A stretch of 64,000 bases of DNA from Pocillopora verrucosa. Lineage: Eukaryota > Cnidaria > Anthozoa > Scleractinia > Pocilloporidae. A model generated the notes under the pieces. It had not been told where the DNA came from and ran no database searches. It saw nothing but the letters and a program-made list of their open reading frames with translations. Positions 1 to 15,700 of the stretch are shown here, piece after piece; the stretch's first letter is position 1, and every line of letters begins with the position of its first letter. The stretch is taken from contig NC_089315.1 of the NCBI RefSeq assembly GCF_036669915.1, positions 7,277,791 through 7,341,790 on the forward strand, given 5' to 3'. Both the position numbers and the translations under genes were made by a program.

Positions 1-394
1 TAATCCATTGACTTCTGTGGTTTATTAGTAAACTATAATTGTGATTCTAAATTGTCAATGGATGAACTGATTTAGAACTTTGTGAAAAACCACTCTGAAA
101 AATCTAAGGATTGCATGTTAGAATGTTTTGTGGTTTCATTTATATTGTTACAGAATGTTGAAATACCTTTTTGATGAGTGTACTGTTTATTCTAAACTCA
201 GTTTTATAGAGAAATGCTCATTTATTGGGAATAAATTGAAATTGTTGTTTTTTCTGTGCTATGTCATCAGAATACTTTATTCACTGCAATAAACCAATGT
301 TCTGACAGCACTTATTGGAAGACTCTTCCAACAAAAGATAAACAAGATCATGCAAACCTAAAAATATTGTTACTTCCTGTTTTAATTGTTCTAG
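1..394. other. Upstream intron of the PDE8 gene
   Basis: No exon with family similarity is visible here. The stretch ends in an acceptor (ttgttctag) just before the first recognisable PDE8 exon, so it is most simply intron. The amino-terminal exons of the gene must lie left of the window. Confidence 0.6.
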
Positions 395-3300
395 ATCATG
401 CTGGTGTTTTCAAAAGAAGATGCTCAGACTGACAGCTTTCTTCATGCAGCCGAAAGAGGTGGATATTTATGTCAAATTTGTAAAACATCTGAAGAAGCCA
501 TGGAACAGTACATAAACATTCAGCCAGAGGTGAGTAGGTATCAGTAATTTGATTATATCAGCCTTATGATGTTATGATTAAGTCTACTTACTTCCTGACA
601 CTCCAAAGCGATTAGTGTGTGATATCCCCTTACTAGTATCCTGTACATTGTCACTCTGAAGGGTGTGGAGAATTGAGACAGTACTATTAATCCTCAGACT
701 CCCAAGATCTGATTGTTAATTCTCCCCTCTAGGTGGTACACATTTACTAGTTAATCGCCTCTGGGAGTTAAAGGGTTACGCAAGGAATGTTTTGAGCATG
801 AACATGTGAAAGCACTTCCATGAAATTCTTTGTGATTAAAGGATCATCCAACAGCTTTACTGAGTTTTGCATACTCTACCCTGCAGTGCTAGAAAGTGAA
901 TAATAGTGCATCAGTTCAATTTTCTTCCAGCTCAAAATGATAAAAATTAGAGCAAGTTTCACACATTTGTTTTTAACACTCTTCATATAAGCAAACTTTT
1001 CATCTAGGCTTCTCTTTGCCTAGGGTAGTTGTGTGCTTGAAAATGTATTTGAACACATCACAATGCCTCTTGCTACTTGGGAGTATGAGAGGGTGCCAGC
1101 AATATGTTAAGGAAACCTCATAGAATAGTGAATTAGGAGTATCCTGTACTCATTTTGTGTTGGTGGATCATGTTGGTGTGGCTCCATAGGGTGGCAGTAG
1201 GATTTCAATGTGTCTCTGTTGGAAGTGGTTTTTGCTAATTTTCCTTTCTGGAATAGGAGTAGTGCTTCCTGTTAGCAATTGCCCCAATTATTGTTGTAGA
1301 AAGAGCTGGATTTGACTGCTAGTTTTTTTCATGCAGCATTCATATAATGAAACGTCCAAATAATCTAGTGTATGAAATGGGAGGAAGATAAGCAATAGTA
1401 TTTAGTCCACAGATTCTATAACCCCTTGAAAAGAAGAAAAATAAAATCTGGCCTTTGTCTTAAAGGAGGCAGCAAAGGAATATGTGACACAATCAAACCA
1501 TCCATCAAAGAGAATGTCCTGTTTGTGTCATCTGGAATCTTTAACATGACTTACCTCAAAAGTAAAGTACTGGTAGGCTCTGAAATTCAGGAAGAAGTAA
1601 TTTTGGAGACAACTTCCTTAGTCATGGAGTCAAATTTGTCGAGTAAAGGGCAGTGAAGGTGCAATCAGAATGAACATGAAGTTGAGCGGAAAATCTTTAA
1701 TATTCATAAATGAATCAACTGAACAAGACATTAAGCTCTAAGTTGTTGGTGTTTCCAAGAATTGAGTTACTTGATTTTATCATTTCATAGCCCTTCAACC
1801 GCAAACAGTGACAAATATCTAATTCCTCCTGACAATGTCACCCCACAATCACACAGTAAGGGAAATGATCACCAACTAAAGAAGCTCTTGATTGTTAAAC
1901 AAATTCTCCTTGTCAACACCTTAGGAATTGTATAAAAAACAGTAAGGAGAATATGCTTACTGTTGTTAGGGTGTAAGGGTTGATTACAACCTGTATTTTT
2001 TTAATGATTGAAATATATATATCTCATTAGATATTTTGGTGTTTAGTATTGCTGAGTATCTTAATGAGTTGTGCCGTATTTTGTCAAGCCAGTTGGGCAA
2101 GTCAAAGTACAAACAATGTGTAAAAATACTCAGTGATACTACACACCAAAACATCTATAAGTTATTTTTTATCCAACTGCTTTTTTTTTTCTGCCAAGTT
2201 TTTCTGCTCATTTCTCATAAGGCGGGAAAAGCAAAGTGGATAGAGAAGCGTAACGCGCGCAGCCAACTGGTTTTACAGGTTTTTTACAGTAAAAAATAAC
2301 CAACTGTCCAAATAACCGTACAATATCGCAGGATACTTGTACTCAATTTGTGTGTTATTTTGACTCTACTTTGTGCAGTTGGATAATAAAGAATATGTAT
2401 TGCTATTATATTAAAATGACCATGCTCTCTGTAGTTGGACCTATTTGTTTAGGTCTAGGAGTCATTTGGCCTGTTATTTTCATTAGCTCTAACCCAAACC
2501 ATGGTTTTAGGCCATCAGAAGGCCCCAGGCTCTCTTGGTTTTGTCCAACAATAGCTAAATTAGTTTAAATAATTAGACAGTCATTTTCATGGAATGAGTC
2601 CAAGAAACTTACTAATGGGAATCTCTAATGAAGTCACTGATTCACTCTCACAGCGGTATATTATCTTGGAATATTCCTAACATATGATCATCACCTAGTT
2701 TGCATTTATTTCAATGAATGATCATTACTTTCAGGTGATATTTATTGACATGAGAGGAAATTCTGTCATTGATGGAGAAACACTTTGCAGGTAATGTAAG
2801 CTTGCTAGTTCTTATGATGAAATCTCTGATTTGCATGGTGAAATGCTTTTTAAGCCAACAAGCTTAGTTGGTATAAACTCTTAGAATTATTTCTGGAGAG
2901 AGATTATTTTTCCCTTTTGAAATATCCTTTATCATTGTATCATTTCTTCTTTCAAGCAAATGTTCAGGGAAGTTTGTTCTTTATTAATTAGCTTTAGAGA
3001 TTTAAATCAAAGGTGTCCTGGCCGTGTGTACATGTGGAGTGATTTCTTCTCTTTCTTGCCATCAGTATTTGTAGTTTTCTGTAATCTTTCTTGTTGAAAT
3101 GGAACTTCTTTTGCTTTTTCACAAGGAGCTGTCAATTTTGGAGTTTTTCCCCTAAATTCTTAGGCAATTTTGGTCATTGCAATTGTCTTGACATAAATCA
3201 TTAATTCAAGAATGCCTATTGAGGAATGCTCAATGATTTTTGCACCATTTTGATGCCTACTAGGTATTCAAAACCAAAAATGCAAGGCATGTAACCAAGC

Positions 3301-3701
3301 TATATTTATGAAGATGAAATTTGTTTTTGGTCACCCTTATTCTAGTTTTTTGAGTTTTCCTCACAAAATATATCAAAGTTTTCTTGCCTATTTCCTTGCA
3401 TGAATTTACTTGGGGGCTGTTTTTAATTCGAAGACAAAGCGTCAAATATCCTACGGGTATTAATTAATTAAGGAAGCTTTGATTGTGGGATAAAGAAGAC
3501 TATTTACCTCCATGGAGGCTCAGAACGTCATCCTGTTACCATTGTGCCATAGGATACTGATGGAGAATTTGGAATTAGCTGGGGTTAGGTACTCTTGCAG
3601 GAATGATATATTTCTTTGTGCAACAATGCCGACAAACACTTAACATTTCTCTTTGTCTTTCTCTAACAGATGAACAAGTTCAAAATGTAGCTAAGAATTT
3701 G

Positions 3702-3734
<33 letters not shown>

Positions 3735-6700
3735 CGTCCATGTTAAAATATTTAAGCTAGCTGATATTTTTGCAAGTGATTTAGGATTCCAGAGCATAAG
3801 TTTCCTTCTGTTTCCTCGGTAAACAACTTTTTGTATATTTGTTCCCAGGCCAAAGAGAAATATAAATCAAACTAGTGTGAACATTTTGAACTGCAAACTT
3901 TACTGAAAATGACATGTAACATGATTTTTTTTTTTTACAATAGCTCAACAAATGGGTTGTAATCTATTTGTTTTTTCTTGGAAACAAGGAGAACCAGAAA
4001 AATAATTTTAATTTAACCATGTTTGTAAGTCAAAGAGCACATAAAAGAACAAGCTTAGGAAAATTAAGACAAAAAAGTTTTTGAGATGCATCAGAGACCC
4101 ACACTTAAACCAAGGCCTGGATTTTGATAAAAGCCAGTTACTGGTGATGTACTGCTACCTATGGGACCTCTTACTGTTGTCTGTTTTGCCTGCAAACAGG
4201 CGTTTGTGTTTAGGTTTCACCCTATTGCCCCTTTTTCTGGACATGACTGGCTATTGCACAATCTGCGGCCGCTTAGGGGGAAAAAATTTAAACCCCTGCT
4301 AGGGACTTGTAATGTAGTGCAGTTTCCTTTTGCTATATCTTGTATGATTTAGAGTAGGATTGTTGCCTAACTTACTAAATAGAAATTTTTTTTCACTTTT
4401 TAGGATAATAAGAGCAAAAGGCCCACGAGAGAATTCTATAATTATTGCTGTAGTCAAAGGGAGGTGAGAGACCTAGTACTATTTACAAGCTAATTTTTGT
4501 GCACTCTACACTTCTAGGAAAATTTAAGACTGACTTTTTGATCCACCATCTCATGAACTCTCTTTTCTCAAAATGATAAGAAAGGGTTTGTCTGCCGCTC
4601 TTCCTTTTATCCACTTTCCATGAAAAGGTGAAACGGAACTTGCCAAAGAATTGTTGCTACTTGTGTTGAACATCCATTTAATTTCAATGTTTCAGGGTTT
4701 ATGATTTGTCTACTAGAAAAATTTTTTTCTTTTTCCAATGGCAATACCATGGTTGCAGAAGCTATGATATTAAAAGCTGACTTTGGTTACTTAGGAATTG
4801 CAAAGCTAGTAAATCTGAAATGCAGATAAAGATGTCATCCTATATAAACTGGGGGGTTGTGGATTTTAGCACAGAAATATCTTTGTTTCTTTGGTGACAG
4901 AGCTTGCATTGGCCAAATGTTATTAGGAAGTAGAAGTGTTTGTTTGGAATTGACCACTTTGCTTATGTCATGCTTTTTTTATTTTCATTCAGAGATCATC
5001 CTTCTTTCTTGTTAATTAAACTTTCATGATAATCCTTTTTTAACTCGCAACGAAATGTGACCCAAAACTTGCCAATGTTTACAAAGAAGTGTCATTGAAA
5101 AATGACAATTATGGGGTTACATGTTTGTGTTGAGTAACAGATTCCTCTTAAATTCAACAGATGTATTAACCTTGACTTGGTTAACTAGTTGTCTTTTCAT
5201 GCGAAAGATTTAAAAAATTGTTATTGCATGACTGAATCAAATTGGTCCATAGTGAATATTTCATGTATGCATGGCATTATCTCAGGAAATCAGTTGAGGA
5301 CAGGGAAAGCATTTGTACATCTTAAATCTGTTTATTGTAATCTTCTTGTCAACTATGCATGGTATGGAATGTTTCATGAACCTGCATAAAGTGGTTATTG
5401 TGTGTTGTTCAAGTAACAGCCTCCAAGAAAATACTTAAGGGTGATCACTTAATGATGTGTGCGTGTGTCATTCATCTGACAAAACTGATCATGACTTAAG
5501 AGAATTTGTATTTTTATAAAAGAAATGGAAGTTTTATGACTTTAAGCTCGAGAATGTTTCTCTTGTGTAGTTTAGATGTATATACTCATGACAATCATAT
5601 TTATATCACCCACTGGTGTGCCTGTCTGCCTGAAAGCTGCTTAATCTTCTTTGTCTGTGTTTTCCACTAAGCTATTTCGACCTCCTTTCCTTCCGGACAA
5701 CCTGTGCACTTTGCTAAATCAGGTTTTGGTTACATTAGCAAGCTTTATTGAATTACATCTCTGTTTTACGGAAATAAGAGAAACAGCATGTGTTGTTATT
5801 TGTTTTCATAAACAAAGATAATTAACTTTATTGAACATGTGATGCTTCTCCAAATTTGCTTGCTCTTCTAAGACATTAATTAATGTAAGATGTTAATCAC
5901 TAACTACACTCTATTGCCATTTCTAGTAAAACGAAATCCCACTGTCTTCGCAAAATTTTCACATGTGGCCTCAGGAGGGATCGCAGGTCTGGTTACTCTC
6001 ACTTGCGTGCAACTTTCAAATTAGACTCTCCTTTGCAAGTTACAGGCTACATGTGTCCATAGATTTGCCCTTTGATTGCAATCCTAGCTTTAAATTGTGC
6101 AGTCTGCCAAGTTATTACATAACAAGCTTTTGAAAAAAAAAATTATGACCATATGAGCCACTGTGCTTGTGAAGGAAAGTTTTCAAGTTGAAGTTGGCAG
6201 CAAAGTGCAGTCAGCAGATATCTTTGAATGTTGTACAGTGAAGTTTGTAACAGTCTTACAGTGTACTGTGTTGACAGCAATGCAACTGTAAAGTTAAGCA
6301 GCTTTCACAAAAGACAGTAGTCACACCAGTGTCTTGTCAAACATTTTGCACTAATATTTTAATTTTGTTCATCCAGTTGCCCCAAAGATAAAAAACCAGA
6401 CCCTCCCAATTGATAATCAATCAGTTTTTGATTTTGTTGTAAAATCTAAACAACATTCCATTGGTGACTGTTTCCTAGTTCTTGTTACCTGTTTGGTTTA
6501 TTCAAATTTTGTTATGAGAATTCACTAAGTGATCACTCCTTGGATCAAAGGGTAAAGGGGTAAAGTTTTGATAATTTAGGTGAAGCTGTTTAATTTGTTT
6601 TACTGTAAGCCTAACACTTCAATTTAAAGCCCTTTGCAAATGAATAACCCTGTGAAATGTTTTCTAAGAGTTTGAAGTGTTGTGATGCACTTTCTCTTGT

Positions 6701-9700
6701 ATTTCATATTGCACTTGTGTTGAATTAAGTCACATACATATATCAGTCCTGACAGACTGTTAACATGTTTCCATTTTAGCCCACGAAGTGATGAACCATC
6801 GATGCTTCCACTGCTAAAAGCTGGATTTGACCGGGTGAGAGTGCTTTCTTTCATTTTAAAGATAGTAAATTGTGTCTTGAAGTACAGATTTGCAGTTATG
6901 GAAACTGTTTCGGCTCCACTTCTCTATAAGCTAGAATGACTAACACTCTCACCTGTAAGAGTACTAACATAAGGTCCGGAGAGTAGAGGAAATGATCACC
7001 CACTAAGGCAGCTCTTGACTGTTAAATTATTTTTGTTATCACTTAAGGAAATGTATAGAGAACAGTATGGAGTATATGTAATCTGATATTGGGGTGTAAA
7101 GGGTAAAAGGGAGTTTAGTGTGCATCTCTGTATTTGTCATAGCAGAAATATAATTTCTCCCAAAAAAAAATCCTGACAAAAAATTCACTTTTCCTTTTTA
7201 GCGGTTTGTTGAAAATGCTAATGTTGGGGCTTGTCATAATGAGTTGCTGATGTTGGAACATGGAGAAGTTCAGTCGATGTTTAAACTGAGGGCAACAAGC
7301 TGTCTTTTTAGTGCAATTGAGCACTCCACTGATGCTGTAGAGATTGCCAGTGCAGACCCTGACAAGCCAGAGTTACAGGTAGAGGTACAAAAAAAAAACA
7401 AACAAATTTTATTTTTGTTTTAATGTAATGTTTAGAGGATTGCACTCATGGAATAGCACACAGCATATATTTCTTGTACAAAAATTTCATTGATGGAAAG
7501 AATATTGTGAAACAGTAGTTTGTAATGGATAGTAAGAAAGAAGAACTGAACTTGTTATCTTATCTTTAAGTCTGTATGACATACCATTAAAACATTGTTA
7601 TTTTTAGGTAAAAATTTCTGTTAGTTCCTACATAACTTCCACTCGATAGTCACAAGAGCCATATTTGTTGACAGTCAGTGCAACTGGTTTAGGATACTTT
7701 GATTTCAAAATCATAAAGGTAAAAAAAGGTGACACATTGTTACAACTTTGTGTGGGAGGTAAGAAGAAAGACTCAAAGTAATGGCACTCTAATGGCTAGC
7801 CTGAAAATGGCAATGATCTGTTAGAGATGATGATATGGTCCTCTTGTACAACCCACAAGGTTGCCATTTTTCTGTTTCAGGAAAATCCTAGTATTTTAGG
7901 AAAACAAGATGGCAGATGGGTAAAAAAAGATGGGGAAAAAGTTAGGAGCTTCTGTTCAAGTTATTTATTTATCTTAGTTATAACATTTTAAACTATAAGG
8001 AGGTAATTACTTTAGTTCTAAGAATTTTTTTTTGTGGTGCATTTTCAGTACTTTAACCCTGCCTTTGAGAAAATGTCTGAAGCTGTTGGGCATCCACAGA
8101 ACTTCATGATGAACAGTGAGCATGAGAAACCTGTAAGTTCTAAAATGGATTAAGGTTTCCAAAAATTGAAGAAATTCTTTACATTTTCAGGAAGATGATG
8201 GAATGATACCAACTCAAAACCCCTAGGTAGTGGGTCATTTTAACCCCTGGGAACATTAGAGTTGGAAAAATATGAAATTTGGCTGCTTGATTAGGATTAG
8301 CCTTTTTGTCCCCAAGATCTTATTCGTAATTCTCCTTTCTGTCTGCCATATAACTCTTATGTTGGTTTGGAGAACTTGGTGTAGGATCCACTATTACTGT
8401 AATCCCCTAATTTATAATTTTCTCTATTCCCATTTCTCATCTGCTTGATATTGTTTGATATTGTAAGGAGAAATTCTGTTTTTGTCACTCGTGACATTCA
8501 AGAGGTTAATAACATTTGAAATGATGTTCTTTTTATTTTAGGAGTTATATGAGTCAATTCATGCACACATAAAGAAAGGGAAGGTAGGTTATTTGTTGTT
8601 TTTTTTTTCCAGTAATTAACTTCGTGAGAATTTTTTTTTAACCATCAGTGATCATGCTTTTTCTTTTTTTCTTTCTCTTTTGTACAATTTTCACTTTCCA
8701 CTGTTGCTTTTCAAGATAATAATAATACAAACAATAACAACAAAATTGTTGCAGGCTAGAGCATCATCATCTCCATAATCATCATTATTTTTATCTTAAC
8801 TTCTCCTCCTGTGCCACCCCTTTCAGTAAAATGATTTCATTATTTGTTTGGTTAGTGTTTGTGATGACTTAAAGTGAAGAGGAAGTGTTTTTTAGATGAT
8901 TGTTGAATTTGTGGATCATTGATGAATTGTGCATGACACGGAGTTGTTTGCAGATCTTAGATCTAAGTAGTAATACTATGTTGTATTCTATCTGTTTACA
9001 GCCATGGGAGGGAAAAGTGGTTGGGAAAAGAAGAAATGGGGATAGTTTCTTACAAAATGTGCATATCATTCCCATCATTGGCAAAGGAGGGTAAGTATTT
9101 GATGTGAAAAGCCACAAGCTAAGATACAAATGGTTAGTTCATACTTCCTCTCTTAAAATCTCAACAAGAATGCCCTGCACTGTCAGCTCTACATTTCTTT
9201 TAGTTTTTTCCCTAAGAATTGGGTGGAAAGTCATATAATATCCATTACTTAATTTTATCTTTCTTCTCATCACCCTTCATCTCAACAATGTACAGATATT
9301 TTAAGGAAAAATTAATTTTTTGGTCACTCTTCTCTTTAGAACACAGTACTTAAGGTGATTTTGCTTGGGAAAACCAATTTGAAAACTTAGTATTTTGTTA
9401 CAGCACACAAACATGTAGAAAAAATTTCATCATATATACTATTGCACTACCTTATGTCTGGCAAACTACATGTCTCCTATCACATTTAATCAGATTGGAT
9501 TTTAAAGCTGTGTTTTGGCAAAGGGGAATGTCACACGGCTCTAGCTTGTGGTGAATATGTACAACTCTGCTTTTCAGAAAGGTTTTAATTGCTGTCCACC
9601 TCAGACTTCTGAGTGGAGAGCCTTCTCACACCTTCCTAGAGCACAGGTGTGGATTAAAGTGAGAGGGGTTTGGGAATGGTAACATTCTTATAGCACTCTT

Positions 9701-12700
9701 CTTTGACGCACAGGAAAGTTGCTCACCATGTGACAGTGAAGAGAGAAATCACCCAGGCTAATCCCCTGAATCAAGTCAACATGAATATGGAGGTTAATAT
9801 GCATATGGAATCAGTAAGTGTAACAAAGTGTATTATATTGTAAAATAGTTTTGGGTTAGTCATTGTGGGAAATTACATTTTCAAAAGAGAAATGTAATCA
9901 TTTGTCACAATGTGGTCACTTCTGATGCAGATTGTGATGTATCAACTGCATACTGCTGGTCATCTTCAGGAGATGAGGTTGATCCACTTCCAAAGTGACC
10001 ACATCATGAGACAAATGATTACATTCCTCTTTTGAAAGTGTATTATTCACAAGCATATCAGTCTCTCTCGCACGATAAGGGTGTTGGACTTTAGTCTCTG
10101 AAACCAGTTGATTGCAGTTTTTGTCACCCATAACCTCCAACCTGTCCATTCAAGGTAAAGCTATCAAGATCTCAAATAACCCATCAGCTTAGGGTTTAGA
10201 CTCACTGAGCTCTCAAATGTCCTTCAGTTAACGATGGCAGTGTAGTTGGGGAGACGACAACAAAAGTAGAGTTTGGCAGAAATATGGTTGTGCAAAAATA
10301 CATAGTTTAATTTTGTCTGCATGTAAAGCTAGAATTTTTTTGATAGTTTGATTACAATTTCATGTCTGTTTTCTTCATAGCCAACTACAGCCAGTGGTGT
10401 AACAGAACAAGTTCAAATTAACACCTTAAATGGTTAGTGGTAATGCTGCCTGTGATACTGATTAAAGGAGAAGTGTGTTTTCAGAAACCATATGATAATT
10501 ACCTTGGGCATTCAAAGAATATTTAACTTTTTACACCTTAATATCAGTATGCACATTCTACAAACTGTTCTCCACACATTTTTTAAGGTTCTGACAAGGA
10601 CAATTTATTTAAAACAATCATTGGCATCTTTAGTTGGTGATCATTTCCTTTATTCTCATGACCTTAATGTTTGATCAAGGGTGATATTGGAAGGAGAAAT
10701 TAGATGCTAGTCATTCTTTGTGTTACTGACAACAATTTAAGATTCCAAAGATAAACCTAACTTTTGAAAATTGTTTCTCTTTGTGTTAAAAATGGGCGGC
10801 AGATTCTGTCGTGTTGAACCTTACTTCCCTTTCTACAAGAAAAATTTATTTTGGAAGTGTTCATGTTTCCAAAACTGTTTCACTGTCCTGTTTGTGATAC
10901 TGTGCTTAAGGATTTCCACAATAACTCTTAAACTCCCTTTTTCATTTTTCATCTATTCGTGGTCAAGATGTTAAATGTTGCACAGACTTTTGCAAGCGCT
11001 AATAATTTCTTTATTTATAGGAGGTATTCTTAGAAGACATTCAACGACAACTACGACTAAAATAGAGGCACCCATTACAAAAGTGAGTCATATTCTTGGG
11101 TTTTCCTTGAAATGTTTAATTTTTAATGGAAGCATCAAAATGTGTGTAATTTACTTTAAGACATGCAGCTGATAGATTTTAATTGCTGCCTCTTTTGCGA
11201 AATAATGTCCTGTTTGTGGAATGCTTCAAGCTGTATTCGACAGATCTTATTTGTGAATCATTACTGTGTTTTGGTATTACAAGATGGAATACAGGTGCTC
11301 CACTACTACATTCACAATTTCATTAAAAGGCTTGAAATTTTTGTGTGAGGAAAATTTTCGTTCAGTTGTATGGCTGGAAATACATTCATATTTTTTCTAT
11401 GATTTAGGCAATATTTAGCTCTTTAGGCCTATGTAAAGAGAGGTTCCCTGTGCTATCACGAAGTGCCTTTATCTATTAATTAATAATTTTTGTTTCAGGT
11501 CATAAACATGCTGTCTGCAGCGCAAGAAAATAGTCCCATGTCTGTAGTACAAGCACTAGATAGAGTGCTGGTAAGATATTTTTCCTTTTCTCAACCTCAT
11601 AGTTTCATTCGTTTTTCTCCCCTCTAAATATAATTTCTTTGTGATCCAGTTAAGATAATTTGGCATTTAAGTAAGACTGGTCTCTCGCTGATGCACTTTT
11701 TTATTCTCATCACTTGTTTGTCAGTTTATGTCTTGCAATCGCGAGGACAACTGAAATGTTAATAAGTTCTGGAGGGTAAAAGGTTCGAACCTTTCAGCGT
11801 CTGCTGGAGACAAAGCTACACCCCGAAGCGGTTCTATTTGAAGTCCGGGCGTACACTGAACGCAGCGCAGCCACAAAATGAAAAAAAATTGTTACTTTAC
11901 AGTTACTTAGAGGAGAAAACTTGGGGGGAATGCATCTTAAAACATTTTTGTTTTGTTAGGAAATTCTACGGACAGCGGAATTATATTCCCCTTTCACAAC
12001 AACTGAAGAAGACATGATGACTAATGAACTGGTCGGAGGTCTCATGAGCAATGTGAGTTTTATTCATTCAAGTAACTCATTCGATGGTCTGAATTCTTCC
12101 ACAGTTTGACGTTTGTCTTCATTCATTATGACATTTCTATTTGACCTTTCATTTGAATATTATAATTTATCCGGGATTGCACTGGCTTTGATCTTGTTCC
12201 GTTTGTTATTATTGGCCCAAAAATCTCGCCGTAAAGCAGTTTTCAGTTAACGCTCTTATAACTAAAGGAGCCATAACAGCCAATCGTAAAAATAAAAAGC
12301 TCTAATCAGCTTGTGCTTATTTTGTTTTTTGGTTTTACCATTAATGATTATAGCCTAATGGTCGTTTACTATTTGTTGTGTTCCAGGGCCGAAGGAGACC
12401 CTCCTGTGACGTTCCTAAACCAAGTACGAACTTATTCTACACATTCGGCAGAGGTCCGAGGCTAATACTTACACTTCTTTTCTAACTTTCATGTTAACGT
12501 TTGCTCTTAATATTTTAATGGTTTAATATTAAGGTATTAAATCATTTTAACCTCTTCCTCCTCTCTAGAAAGAACTTAATTAATTACTGATCTTTGTGAA
12601 TGATTTGAAAATTGACAGAATGAGGAATTTAACATAATGTTTTGAGAGGTAAACTAGTTTTGTTGGCGATAAGCTCTCGTTGTAATTTGCTTCGTCCATA

Positions 12701-15700
12701 TTTCTTTGGACAGGTCATACCACATCGAGCACTGTACGAACCCCACCCATCTCACACCTCCAAGAGGCCCCACCTGAAGTTATCGCTTCTATGGTTGACG
12801 AGGCAGACTGGGACTTTGATATTCTCAAGTTGGAAAAAGCCTCCAATCACAGGTTTGTTTAGCGCCGTCTTATCTGATAATCACAAGGGCGTGGTACTGG
12901 TCCATGGGGGAGGAAGGGGACGAGGGGGTCAACGGGTATATACAGCCTCCTTTGTGCCCCCTAATGCCTGCCTCCACCCAATGTCATTGTCAGAAGCAGT
13001 AGTAGTTTCAACAACTGGGTCACTAACCTCTTGCTACCTTTCTTTCATTTGGAAAGAGACTTCCCGGGGTGAAACATTAATATCAACGACTCTCAAATTT
13101 TGGTAGTTAGGGGGCACTAAACCTCTACTTTCTTGTCTCCATTTACCTGAGCTCTTAGAACGTTGTTTGTTTGGAAAAAGGTGAAATCCAAGTTAGTCGC
13201 AGCGATGACTGACAATCTAAGGAGCCTTTTAGAACTCCGTGTATCCCACTTTTAGAGCGGGAACACGTGGTTGGCCATGGTGTGTTTGGTTTTAAGTTTT
13301 GCGTCTGATTGGTTGAAAGTCTGTTGTGTTACTTCTAAACCAATCGAAAAGCGTAGTAGGCAAAGAAAAACAGTACTATGCCGTATTGCTTGTCACATTT
13401 CATTGTGATGGTTCAAGCGAAGAGATAGCGTTGCTTTTCAAAATTATTTCTGTAAAAGTCTCGGTTTTTTTTATTGTTGACGTGACTCCGAAGTCAAAGT
13501 CCTATTTGTAATTTGATCAACTAACATAAGGGCGTCGTGACTATCTTTAGGCCCTTGTACTTCTTGGGAACGAAGATACTGAACAGGTTCAGGGCCTGTG
13601 AATTACTCAACATTACCGAAGATGTTCTCAAGAATTGGTTACAAGTAAGTCGCTGTGTCCATGTTCTGTCTTTTTACGGAAAGGATCTTTCATGGTTCAG
13701 CTTTACTTTTCTCTACATCACACACACAACAGTCATTTGTCTTATTCGATGGTTCAACATATGGTACGAGCATTGAACACACAATGTTCGCTCGTAGTTA
13801 ACGTTAAACCATGGAATAAGAAAGCTTGAATTGAGTCGGGTTCCCGTACGGAAAACAAAATACAGACAATATATGAGTTCCTTTTATTCCTAACGCCATG
13901 TTATGATTTACTCCGGACGGTAAAGTACGTGAATTCTATCCTATCTTCACAATATTCACTCTGGCAGTGCCACTCTCCACACGGGATTATAGATTGGTAT
14001 TGGTGCACCGCCAGGAAAGCCTTCAGGCTTTTTATTTCATTTATTTATACATTTTTTTTTCAGATATACTGATTTCCGTTCATATGTTCTTGTTTCAGTT
14101 AATAGAAGAAAACTATCACTCGAAAAACGCCTATCATAACTCCACGCACGCTGCTGATGTCTTGCACGCAACAGCAGTGTTCTTAGCAAAAGAAAGAGTG
14201 AAGGTAACATCATCTCAGATTATAGTATCTACTTTTTTTTTTATTGTTGTTTTATGTGTTTTCGTGTCGTTGTTGATGTCGTTTTTGTCAATACCAGCGT
14301 GCTTGATAACTGAGAACGGGTTGACAAAATTTAGAGTATTGAGTGGAAAGTTTGAGCGCGTTTGTAATGTATCTCCAGCAAGCTTCGGTTTTTCGAAGGG
14401 TGGATTACACTATCACTGAATAAATATCCATCCGATGGATAGCTCAATACGTTTGTTCACACCTATCCGCTGAATAGCGATTTATCCGTTGGATAGCGTT
14501 AGCATTATTTGAGCTTTAATACATTTTCCTTTCATTGTTAAGTTAGTTCTGTCAAATAGAACATGTAGTGCAGGACATGATCTGTAAAGGAGAACCTTCT
14601 CCCTTAAATCATTCCTTTCTTGGTTATGTGATTTGAATTCAGAGGGAACGATTCTATTTACTTGTTATCTTAGTTGCTTTTTCTGTGAAGTCTAACAAGT
14701 TTTGTTGATACGATTTTTTCTTTACTTTGCAGGCTGTTCTGGAGCCACTCGATGAAATAGCCTCGTTAATAGCAGCAGTTGTTCACGACGTCGACCATCC
14801 GGGATACACAAACTCGTTCCTTTGTAATGCAGGAAATGAGCTCGCCATCCTCTACAACGACATCGCCGTACTGGAGAGTCATCATGCTGCGTTGGCGTTC
14901 AAACTTACAGCCAAATACGAAAGGTCAAACATCTTTAAGGGACTTGACATGTAAGTTGAAATCATAGTGGAGTGCTTTTTGATTAAGTATCGTGAAACCA
15001 ATGCAAAGTCACCACAACAGCCAATCAAAACAAAAGAAGAAATACCAAACTACCTAAAGCGCGGGACAACGCGAGCGACCAAGTCGCGATTGGTTTTAGT
15101 TTTGCATCTAATTTTTTGAGAGCGTGGCGCGAGTTTTTGACCAATCACAGAGTGAAGTAAAGCAAATCTCGAGCACGCAATCTTAGCGTTAAATGAAAGT
15201 GATGCTGGGTCTTATGTACATATGACAGCCGCGAAACTGTGGTGGATGCCAAAGTCTAATGTAATGCACACCTTTGTCTTTATTGAAGAAACTTGTAGGG
15301 GATGGGTGACCTACTTATTACCACTCTGGACTTCTTGTCACCTTCATGTCTTCTTGACCGGCATTGCTGGTTACATTTGCATACAGACTTTTCTTACTAA
15401 ACGAGGAATTTTGTCATGACTTGTCTTCTACCAGGGATGAGTTCCGCACGATTCGCCAAGCGATCATCGACATGGTAATGGCGACAGAGATGACGAGACA
15501 CTTTGAACATCTCTCAAAGTTCGTAAACTCTATAAATAAACGGCGTTCTTCCAGTATGGATGAGGTACACTCGGTGGTAAGTCGATAATTTATTGTATCT
15601 ATGCATCGGTGCCGTGGAGCAAAGTGGCAGTAGTCCATAGTTGCACCGGTACTTTGTTATACAATGCAGTATGAAATACTATGAACGCCTGCCGCTTCTA

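Noticed and set aside
11776..11830. tRNA-like ggttcgaacc motif
   Set aside because: No cloverleaf or acceptor stem could be built around it.
12642..13106. 154-codon plus-strand ORF
   Set aside because: It overlaps PDE8 exon 12714-12852 in a different frame and shows no domain; it is a shadow of the real exon plus intron sequence.
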